From the NCBI RefSeq assembly GCF_030655195.1, contig NZ_JAURWA010000137.1:1-64000 (forward strand): a stretch of 64,000 nucleotides of DNA, in the 5' to 3' direction. This document shows, piece after piece, positions 1 to 7,007 of the stretch. Positions within the stretch are counted from its first letter, which is position 1. Each line of letters starts with the position of its first letter. Below the pieces are notes generated by a model. That model was not told the DNA's origin and did no database searches. It saw only the letters and a program-made list of their open reading frames with translations. This stretch comes from Patulibacter sp. (GTDB lineage: Bacteria; Actinomycetota; Thermoleophilia; Solirubrobacterales; Solirubrobacteraceae). A program made the position numbers and the translations under genes.

Positions 1-1058
1 CCGACCGCGGCGCCCTCGCGCAGGGCGACGGTCTGCTCGGGGGTCGGGCCTCCCCCTCCGGCCCGCTCGCCGGCGACCCGGTCCCGCAGCTGCCGCTCGG
101 CGACGACGGCCCGGCGCTCCGCGGCGTCCGCGGCGCGTCGGGCCTCCGTCGCATCGGCCCGGGCGTCCCGGAGCGCCGCCGACACGGACGCCGGGACGGG
201 CGCCGTGCGGCCGCCCGTCGACGCGACCGGACCGGCCGGCCGGGTCGTCGGGACGCGCACCGCCTCGGCCCGCGCAACACGCACGAGCTCGGCCTGCGCC
301 TCCGTCTCCGCGATCGCCTGGTCGAGCCGCTCGCGCAGCGCGTCGCGCTCCTCACGGACCCGGACGCCCGTGCGCTCGAGCTCGGCCAGCCGGCCCGCCA
401 GCCGCTCGGCCCGGGACCGCGCGTCGGCGGCCGCGGTCACCGCCGCCTCCGCTCCCTCGCGGGACCGGTGCAGCTCGACCTCGGCACGCCGCAGCGCGGC
501 CTCGACCGACGCCCGCGCCCGGGCGTCGGCCCCGGCGGAGCGCCGCCGGGCGGCGTCGCGCTCGTCGGTCAGCCCGGCCGCACGCTCCCGCGCACGGCCG
601 AGCCGCTCGTCGAGGGCGTCGGCCCGGCGATCGGCGTCGCGAGCGGCCGCCAGCGCGGCGTCGAGCAGCACCCGGACGTCCGGCGACATCTGCAGCCGGT
701 CGGCCTGGGCGGGCTCGACGTCACGACGGCGACGCGGTCCCGGCTTGGACGGCTCGAACCCCGCGGCGCGGACGGCCACGGACAGCGACCCGTCGAACGG
801 CCGCTTGGCGGCGTTCAGCGAGGGCCAGGCCGACCCGTCGGCGCGGCCGGCCCGGTAGCGCTCGATGCGCCACGTCTGGCCGGACCACTTCGCGGACGAG
901 GGGTTCCAGTCGGCCGCGCGGGGCGGCTCGTCGTATGTGGCGACCCATTCCTGGATCGCGTTGATGATCGTGTCGCGAGACCACTCGACCCGGCTCCGAC
1001 CCGTCCCCGTGGACGGGCCCCTCCGGACCGTGACCCCCGCGACCGTCGCGGGAGCCAT
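1..1058 (-). CDS. Partial CDS (runs off left edge): N-terminal HNH/homing-endonuclease-associated-repeat-like region followed by a long coiled coil
   Basis: Reverse-strand frame open from ATG at 1058 to the window edge (absent from the ORF track because it has no stop in the window). Translation begins MAPATVAGVTVRRGPSTGTGRSRVEWSRDTIINAIQEWVATYDEPPRAADWNPSSAKWSGQTWRIERYRAGRADGSAWPSLNAAKRPFDGSLSVAVRAAGFEP, then an Ala/Arg/Glu-rich heptad-like region. Confidence 0.75.
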   Translation of the reverse strand, partial: MAPATVAGVTVRRGPSTGTGRSRVEWSRDTIINAIQEWVATYDEPPRAADWNPSSAKWSGQTWRIERYRAGRADGSAWPSLNAAKRPFDGSLSVAVRAAGFEPSKPGPRRRRDVEPAQADRLQMSPDVRVLLDAALAAARDADRRADALDERLGRARERAAGLTDERDAARRRSAGADARARASVEAALRRAEVELHRSREGAEAAVTAAADARSRAERLAGRLAELERTGVRVREERDALRERLDQAIAETEAQAELVRVARAEAVRVPTTRPAGPVASTGGRTAPVPASVSAALRDARADATEARRAADAAERRAVVAERQLRDRVAGERAGGGGPTPEQTVALREGAAV

Positions 1059-1072
1059 GTGGGTCTCTCTCG

Positions 1073-1216
1073 CTAGCGGTTGTGCGTGATGAAGGCGGGG
1101 TGGGCGTGCCGGAGCTTCTGCTCTTGCGGCTGCATGTCCCCGACCAGGGCGTACGTGTTCGAGACGCCGCAGGGGGCGTCGACGAAGCGCGTGGTGCTCT
1201 GCCAGGTGGTGGACAT
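1073..1216 (-). CDS. Small ORF (47 aa), unknown function
   Basis: ATG..TAG on minus strand: MSTTWQSTTRFVDAPCGVSNTYALVGDMQPQEQKLRHAHPAFITHNR; nearly every codon ends in G/C, and it stops about 15 bp before the start of the left-edge CDS on the same strand. Confidence 0.6.
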   Translation of the reverse strand: MSTTWQSTTRFVDAPCGVSNTYALVGDMQPQEQKLRHAHPAFITHNR

Positions 1217-1240
1217 GACGTCGTCGAACCTAGCCGCCCC

Positions 1241-1376
1241 GCCGGCGCCGCGCAAGCGCCGGCGCGCCACGGGCCCGAGGGTTCGAACCCTTCGTCGGAC
1301 GGTCACGGCGTCCGGTGCGGGCCTGCACCGGACGGGCTCGGCGTCGCCGCACGAGCCCCCGGGGTCGAACCCCGGG
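1241..1376 (+). other. Hairpin-rich leader/possible structured RNA upstream of rtcB
   Basis: Consecutive inverted repeats: 1241-1263 (8 bp, loop CGCGCAA), 1277-1293 (GAGGG-TTCGAAC-CCTTC, T-arm-like), 1309-1334 (10 bp perfect, loop GGGCCT), 1334-1358 (7 bp, shares base 1334), 1358-1376 (CCCGGGG-TCGAA-CCCCGGG, shares base 1358). Confidence 0.5.
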
Positions 1377-1438
1377 CGGTCCGCGGACGCCGTCCTCGCC
1401 TCGGGACGGCCGGGGTCCCGTCGCGCCATGCTCGGGGC

Positions 1439-2773
1439 ATGAACGAGATCCCCATCACCGTCCGGGGCGTGGTCGACGACCGTGCCGTGGCCCAGCTGCG
1501 GCGCTGTGCCGAGGCCGGGAACGCGGTCGCCGGCGTCCTCTGCGCCGACGGCCACGTCGGCTACTCGCAGCCCATCGGCGGCGCGATCGCCTACCCCGAC
1601 CACCTCTCGCCCTCCGGCGTCGGCTACGACATCGGCTGCGGCAACAAGGCCGTGCGCACCGACCTGCGCACGGACGACGTGCGGGCGGACCTGCCGCGGG
1701 TGATGGACGAGATCGTCGACCGCATCTCCTTCGGCATGGGTCGCAAGAACGACGAGCCCGTGGACCACCCGGTCCTCGAGCAGATCCGCCACGCGGACTT
1801 CCGGGCGCAGCGGTCGATGGTCCAGAGCGCCGCCAACCAGCTCGGCACCGTCGGGGCCGGCAACCACTACGTCGACCTGTTCGCGGGCGACGACGGGTTC
1901 CTCTGGGTCGGCGTGCACTTCGGGTCCCGCGGCTTCGGGCACAAGACCGCCTCGGGGTTCCTGGCGATGGCGGCCGGCCGGGGGTTCAAGGACAAGGTCC
2001 CGGACGGCGAGATGGACGGCCCGCCCGTGCTCTTCGCCCTCGACTCCGAGCTCGGACAGGCCTACCTCTCCGCGATGGAGCTCGCCGGCGCGTACGCGTA
2101 CGCCGGGCGCGACGTCGTGGTCGACAAGGTCCTCGAGATCCTCGGCGCGGAGGCCACCCATACGGTCCACAACCACCACAACTACGCGTGGCGCGAGACC
2201 CACCACGGGGTCGACGCCTGGGTCGTCCGCAAGGGCTGCACCCCGGCGTTCCCGGGCCAGGAGGGCTTCGTCGGCGCGACGATGGGCGAGGCGTCGGTGA
2301 TCCTCCGCGGCCGCGACGGCGTCGACACCGACGAGCTGCTCGCGTCGACGGTCCACGGGGCCGGGCGGCTGATGTCGCGCACGCAGGCGGCCGGCCGGAT
2401 CGCCAACCGCATGGAGTGCTCCGATCGCAACTGCCCGTTCTGGGTGTCGATGGGCCAGTTCCGCGACGCCCGCGAGCGGGCGGGCGCGGAGGACGGGCGG
2501 TTCACGCTGTGCCCGGAGCACCCCAGCGGGAAGATGGTCAAGCGGCGCGGCCGCGTGAAGGAGGGGTCGATCGACTTCTCCGCCGTGCAGGCCGCGCTGA
2601 CCACGGAGGGGATCGAGCTGCGCGGCGGGGCGGCCGACGAGGCGCCCGGCGCGTACAAGCGGCTCGACGAGGTCCTGGCCGCCCACGCGGACTCCGTCGA
2701 GGTCCTCCACCGGCTCGTGCCGATCGGCGTGGCGATGGCCCCGGCCGACACGGTCGACCCCTACAAGGACTGA
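1439..2773 (+). CDS. rtcB: RtcB family RNA 3'-phosphate/5'-OH ligase
   Basis: Motifs CADGHVGYSQPIGGAIAY, GVGYDIGCGNKAV, NHHNYA, GASVILRG-type region, HGAGRLMSRTQA; start ATG 1439 in frame with ORF 1082..2773. Confidence 0.93.
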   Translation: MNEIPITVRGVVDDRAVAQLRRCAEAGNAVAGVLCADGHVGYSQPIGGAIAYPDHLSPSGVGYDIGCGNKAVRTDLRTDDVRADLPRVMDEIVDRISFGMGRKNDEPVDHPVLEQIRHADFRAQRSMVQSAANQLGTVGAGNHYVDLFAGDDGFLWVGVHFGSRGFGHKTASGFLAMAAGRGFKDKVPDGEMDGPPVLFALDSELGQAYLSAMELAGAYAYAGRDVVVDKVLEILGAEATHTVHNHHNYAWRETHHGVDAWVVRKGCTPAFPGQEGFVGATMGEASVILRGRDGVDTDELLASTVHGAGRLMSRTQAAGRIANRMECSDRNCPFWVSMGQFRDARERAGAEDGRFTLCPEHPSGKMVKRRGRVKEGSIDFSAVQAALTTEGIELRGGAADEAPGAYKRLDEVLAAHADSVEVLHRLVPIGVAMAPADTVDPYKD

Positions 2774-2796
2774 CGGGCGGCGGGCCGACGGAGGGC

Positions 2797-2898
2797 TGCG
2801 GATCGGGGTCGTCCCGCGACACCGATCCGCAGCGGCCGTCCGTCCCCGCCGCGTGATGCGAATCCGTGTCGTCCCGCGACACCGATCCGCAGCGGCCG
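2797..2898. repeat. Two copies (60-bp period) of a palindromic intergenic repeat
   Basis: tgcggatcggggtcgtcccgcgacaccgatccgcagcggccg (2797-2838) and tgcgaatccgtgtcgtcccgcgacaccgatccgcagcggccg (2857-2898); copy 1 contains IR gcggatcgg/ccgatccgc. Confidence 0.85.
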
Positions 2899-3034
2899 AC
2901 CGTCCCCCGCGGTTTGGACGCCGGGGTGCCCGGGCAGTCGCCGGGGCGATGCCGCCGCGCCACCCCGATCGCCCCCGCCGCCGTCACCGTCCGGTGACCT
3001 CCGTGCGCCGCCCCGTTCTCTAGGGTCCTGCGCC

Positions 3035-4153
3035 ATGGAGCACGCCTTCCGTGAGGCCCCCGGTCGCACGCCCTTCTCGATCGGCGTCGAGGAGGAGCTG
3101 ATGATCGTCGACCCGGAGAACGGGCACGACCTCGTCAACGCCATCGAGCGCCTGCTGGGCGACGCCCCGGTGGGCGAGGTCAAGCCGGAGCTCATGGAGT
3201 CGGTCCTCGAGATCGCCACGGAGCCGTGCGTGGACACCGCGGCCGCCGGGGAGCAGCTGCGCACCCTGCGCGCCCACGTCGCCGGGCGCGCCGCCGAGCA
3301 CGGCCTCGCGATCGCCTCCGCCGGGACGCACCCCTACGCCCTCTGGGAGGACCAGCGCATCTCGGCGCGGGACCGCTACCGGGAGCTCCTGCGCGACCTG
3401 CGCTTCGTCGCCCGCCAGGAGCTGCTCTTCGGCCTCCACGTCCACGTCGGCCTCGACGACCCCGACCAGGCCATCCACGTCGCCGACGGGATGCGGGTCC
3501 ACCTGCCGATCCTGCTGGCGCTGTCGGCCAACTCGCCGTTCTGGCGGGGCGACCGGACCGGCCTGATGTCGACCCGCACCTCGATCTTCCGCGCCTTCCC
3601 GCGCGTCGGCGTGCCGACCGCGTACGGCTCGTGGGAGCGCTACGAGCGCGAGACCGACTTCATGATCCGCTCGGGGGTCATGGCCGACCCCACGTACGTC
3701 TGGCACGACGTCCGCCCCCACCCCACCTTCGGCACCGTCGAGGTCCGCGTCTGCGACGGACAGACCCGCGTGGAGCACACCCTCGCGCTGACCGCGCTGA
3801 TCCAGGCCATGGTCCACGAGCTGGCCGCGCACCACGACGAGGGCTTGCCGCTCGGCGACGTGCCGTGGCAGATCCTCGACGAGAACAAGTACCTCGCCGC
3901 CATCCACGGGCTGCACGGCGAACTCGTGGACCTGCCGTCAAGCGACCGCGTCCGGGCCCCCGACCTGGCCCGCCGGCTCATCGACCGGCTGCGCGAGCAC
4001 GCGCAGGAGCTGGGCTCGGAGGCCGAGTTCGACGGGCTCTCCGACCTGCTGGAGCGCGGGACCGGCGGCGACCGGCAGGTGCTGGTCTACGACGCCAACT
4101 CCGACCTCACGGAGGTCATGGTCGAGATGACCGGCCTGACCGTCGACGACTGA
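3035..4153 (+). CDS. YbdK/GCS2-type carboxylate-amine ligase
   Basis: FSIGVEEELMIVD, ELMESVLEIATEPC, LLFGLHVHVGLDD, SANSPFWRG; glutamate-cysteine ligase 2 fold motifs. Confidence 0.88.
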   Translation: MEHAFREAPGRTPFSIGVEEELMIVDPENGHDLVNAIERLLGDAPVGEVKPELMESVLEIATEPCVDTAAAGEQLRTLRAHVAGRAAEHGLAIASAGTHPYALWEDQRISARDRYRELLRDLRFVARQELLFGLHVHVGLDDPDQAIHVADGMRVHLPILLALSANSPFWRGDRTGLMSTRTSIFRAFPRVGVPTAYGSWERYERETDFMIRSGVMADPTYVWHDVRPHPTFGTVEVRVCDGQTRVEHTLALTALIQAMVHELAAHHDEGLPLGDVPWQILDENKYLAAIHGLHGELVDLPSSDRVRAPDLARRLIDRLREHAQELGSEAEFDGLSDLLERGTGGDRQVLVYDANSDLTEVMVEMTGLTVDD

Positions 4154-4234
4154 CGCCCCGCGTGGCGCGCCGCCGCTCGTCCCGACCGACGCGGGGATTA
4201 GGCGACGGCAAGGGTCATGGGTCATCCTTGGCGC

Positions 4235-4882
4235 ATGAGCACCCTCGGATCACACGGCGGTTCCGGCCACGCGACGAAGGGCCGCGACTCGCGGACGGAC
4301 GGCTTCCTGCTCGTCGGCATCCTCGCGGCGGTCATGTGGGTCTCCGAGGTCATCGACCAGCTGGCCGACAACCGCCTGGACCAGTACGGCATCGTCGCCC
4401 GTCAGGTCGACGGGCTCGACGGCATCGTCTTCAGCCCGTTCCTGCACGGCAGCTTCGGGCACCTCATCGGCAACACGATCCCGTTCCTGCTGCTGGGTGC
4501 GGTGATCGCGTTCAACGGCGCGGCGCGCGTGGCGCTCGTCACCCTGATCGTCGCCGGACTCGGCGGCCTGGGCACGTGGCTCATCGCGCCGGAGAACTCG
4601 GTGACCATCGGCGCCAGCGGCGTGGTCATGGGCTACGCCACGTACCTGATCGCCCGCGGCATCTTCAGCCGCCGGCTGCTCGAGCTCGTCCTCGGCGGCG
4701 TGGTCGCCGTCCTCTGGGGCGGGATGGTCCTCGGCAGCCTCGTGCCGCGCGACGGGGTCTCCTGGCAGGCGCACCTGTGCGGCGGCATCGCCGGCGTGGT
4801 CGCCGCGTGGCTGCTGACGAAGGACCGCTCGCAGGAGCGCGACGTCCGCGCCCCGCACCGCACGCCCGTCGACGTGCTCTAG
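4235..4882 (+). CDS. Rhomboid family intramembrane serine protease
   Basis: SFGHLIGNTIPFLLLG, GASGVVMGYATYL (GxSG), SWQAHLCGG; multiple TM segments. ATG at 4217 is an alternative start. Confidence 0.88.
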   Translation: MSTLGSHGGSGHATKGRDSRTDGFLLVGILAAVMWVSEVIDQLADNRLDQYGIVARQVDGLDGIVFSPFLHGSFGHLIGNTIPFLLLGAVIAFNGAARVALVTLIVAGLGGLGTWLIAPENSVTIGASGVVMGYATYLIARGIFSRRLLELVLGGVVAVLWGGMVLGSLVPRDGVSWQAHLCGGIAGVVAAWLLTKDRSQERDVRAPHRTPVDVL

Positions 4883-4931
4883 CCGGCCGGCGGGAGCGTG
4901 CCGCCGTGGCCGCTGCTCTAGCGTCCCGGCG

Positions 4932-5750
4932 GTGCAGGGGACGGCGGGACGCAGCGACGACTGGTGGGCCGAGCTGACGATCGGCCACGCGGCCGGCGTC
5001 GTGCGGGCCCGCGCCGCGGACGCCCGCCGGACGCCGTTCGGCTGGATGCTGCAGACCCCCGCCGCACCCCACGTCTGGGCGGTCAACCGTGCGCAGGTGA
5101 TCCCCGGGGCCGGTGGCCTGGACGCCGCCGACACCGTCACCGCCGTCGAGGCCGCGCACGACGCCGCGGGCCTCGCGCACCGCGCCATCGACGTCCGCTC
5201 GAAGGGCGACGCCCGCCGGCTCGGGGCCGTGCTGCGGGCGGCCGGCTACGTCGTGCAGGAGCTCGAGGTGCTGGTCGCCGAGCCCGGGGCGCTGTCGACC
5301 GCCACCCGCCCGCGCCCCGGTCGGCGCTGGGCGGTGGCCCCCTACGGCCCGGGCGCCGGGCTCGACGTCCGCCGCGCGGCGGGGGCGATGGAGACGTCCC
5401 GGAGCGAGCGGGAGCGCGAGGAGGTCGCGACCCAGTGGTCGCTGGCGCCCGCCGAGGGCGCCGCCCACCTCGTCGCCCGCTCCGACGTCGGCGAGGCCGT
5501 GGGCTGCGCCGTGGTGCACCGCGCGAGCCTGCACCTCGAGCTCGACGACGTGCTGACCCACCCCGCGCACGAGCGCTCGGGCGTCGGCGCCGCGATCCTG
5601 CGGGCGACCGCGGCGATGGCCCTCGACCGCGGGGTGGCGGGGATCACGCTCCTGGCCGACCCGAACTCCTACGCGGCCGGCTGGTACCGGCGCCTGGGGT
5701 TCCGCCACGTCGGCGGCACCACCCAGGCGCACCGCGACGCGGCCGACTGA
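4932..5750 (+). CDS. GNAT family N-acetyltransferase
   Basis: C-terminal THPAHERSGVGAAILRATAAMALDRGVAGITLLADPNSYAAGWYRRLGFRHVG acetyl-CoA-binding motif. Confidence 0.8.
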   Translation: MQGTAGRSDDWWAELTIGHAAGVVRARAADARRTPFGWMLQTPAAPHVWAVNRAQVIPGAGGLDAADTVTAVEAAHDAAGLAHRAIDVRSKGDARRLGAVLRAAGYVVQELEVLVAEPGALSTATRPRPGRRWAVAPYGPGAGLDVRRAAGAMETSRSEREREEVATQWSLAPAEGAAHLVARSDVGEAVGCAVVHRASLHLELDDVLTHPAHERSGVGAAILRATAAMALDRGVAGITLLADPNSYAAGWYRRLGFRHVGGTTQAHRDAAD

Positions 5751-5782
5751 CCGGGCCCGGGACCGCCGCGGGCCGGCCGGGC

Positions 5783-6514
5783 TCAGCCCGCCTTCATGCC
5801 GCCCTGGGGCAACCCGGCCCCGTAGCGCTGCCAGTCCAGCAGCGTCGCGTTCTCGCGGGCCGTGCGGCCCGAGAGGTCCTCGTAGTCGCGGAACATGGCC
5901 TTGAGGCGGCGCAGCCCCTCCCCGGGACGCGTCGCGAGCTGCCGGGCCAGCTCGATCGCCTCGGCCTCGGCCTCGGCCTCCGGCACCACCCGCTCGGCCA
6001 GGCCGATCCGCCCGGCCTCCTCGGCGCCGACGGCACGACCGCTGAAGATCAGCTCCTTCGCCCGCGAGAGCCCGACGAGCGGCACCAGGCGCGCCGGCCC
6101 GACCGGGACGCCGAGCTTCGCGCCCGCCCAGGCGAGCTTCAGGTTCTCCCCCGCCACCCGCAGGTCGCACGCCGCGGCGAACTCGGCCCCGGCCCCCACG
6201 ACGTTGCCGACGCAGACCGCGACCGTGGGCACCGGCAGGTCCGTGAGCGCCTGGTAGACGCGGGCGAAGCGCTCCATCCGGGCGATGCCGCCCTCGCGGT
6301 CGAGCTCCTCCGCGACGTCCGCACCGGCGCACAGCGCGCGCGTCGAGGTGGTCGAGAACACGACCGCGCGCAGCTCCGCGTCGGCGGCCAGGTCCTCGAG
6401 CGCGACGAGCAGCTCGTCCAGCGACGCGGTGTCCATCGCGTTGCGCCGCTCCGGGCGGTCCAGGCGCAGGACCTCCACGCCGTCGCTCACCCGTGCACGC
6501 TGCAGTCCGGTCAT
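5783..6514 (-). CDS. Enoyl-CoA hydratase/isomerase family protein
   Basis: RLDRPERRNAMDTASLDELLVAL, GAGAEFAAACDLRVA, LVPLVGLSRAKELIFSGR; crotonase fold. Confidence 0.88.
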   Translation of the reverse strand: MTGLQRARVSDGVEVLRLDRPERRNAMDTASLDELLVALEDLAADAELRAVVFSTTSTRALCAGADVAEELDREGGIARMERFARVYQALTDLPVPTVAVCVGNVVGAGAEFAAACDLRVAGENLKLAWAGAKLGVPVGPARLVPLVGLSRAKELIFSGRAVGAEEAGRIGLAERVVPEAEAEAEAIELARQLATRPGEGLRRLKAMFRDYEDLSGRTARENATLLDWQRYGAGLPQGGMKAG

Positions 6515-6540
6515 CGGCGGGTTCTATACGATTGGCACCC

Positions 6541-6813
6541 ATGCGCCGCCTCATCGTCCTCGCCGCGACCACGCTCGCTGCGCTCTCGGCCACCGTCGTT
6601 CCAGCCTCGGCGAAGATCGACTCGGGCCAGGGCCTCGTCGGAGAGAACAACGACCTCATGGTCACGCTCTTCGGCTTCGCGATCCTGCTCGCCATCCCGG
6701 CCTTCGCCGGTCTCGCCTCGCTCCTGCAGTGGCGCCTCGACAAGCGCAAGTACGCCCGCCTCGCCGCCGCCCGTCAGCGCAAGGCCACCAGCGACAAGCG
6801 CCTCGGCTGGTAG
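6541..6813 (+). CDS. Small membrane protein with signal peptide
   Basis: MRRLIVLAATTLAALSATVVPASA signal-like N-terminus and one TM segment. Confidence 0.65.
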   Translation: MRRLIVLAATTLAALSATVVPASAKIDSGQGLVGENNDLMVTLFGFAILLAIPAFAGLASLLQWRLDKRKYARLAAARQRKATSDKRLGW

Positions 6814-6855
6814 CAGCCGCCGCCGGGTCCGCCCGGTGACACCACGCAGCACCCG

Positions 6856-6876
6856 ACGCCCGGTCCCGCCGGGCGT
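6856..6876 (+). terminator. Hairpin terminator with CGTCGTTCC tail
   Basis: acgcccgg-tcccg-ccgggcgt followed by ccgtcgttcccggg. Confidence 0.65.
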
Positions 6877-7007
6877 CCGTCGTTCCCGGGGCGTCCGCAT
6901 CGGGCCGTGGCGTGACGGGCGCGTCAACGTCCCACGGCTCCCCCGTTCGTGGGGTACGCTCGCGCCGGTCGATCGGGTGCGCCGCCGCGCGCCCAGAAGG
7001 GACGGGC

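Noticed and set aside
1277-1301. Complete tRNA gene based on the GAGGG-TTCGAAC-CCTTC T-arm
   Set aside because: No partner for the putative acceptor strand GTCGGAC and no acceptable D-arm or U33 anticodon loop upstream; kept only as a T-arm-like hairpin.
1218-1438. YrlA/Y-RNA with Ro60 partner
   Set aside because: No TROVE/Ro60 gene in the window and no clear GNCGAAN0-1G Ro-binding motif; only a looser tRNA-like leader hypothesis retained.
2538-3264. Minus-strand ORFs 2538..2987 and 2761..3264 across the 60-bp repeats
   Set aside because: Contain the repeated peptide GRCGSVSRDD/GRPLRIGVAGR produced by translating the palindromic repeats and overlap rtcB or the YbdK-like gene; not coding.
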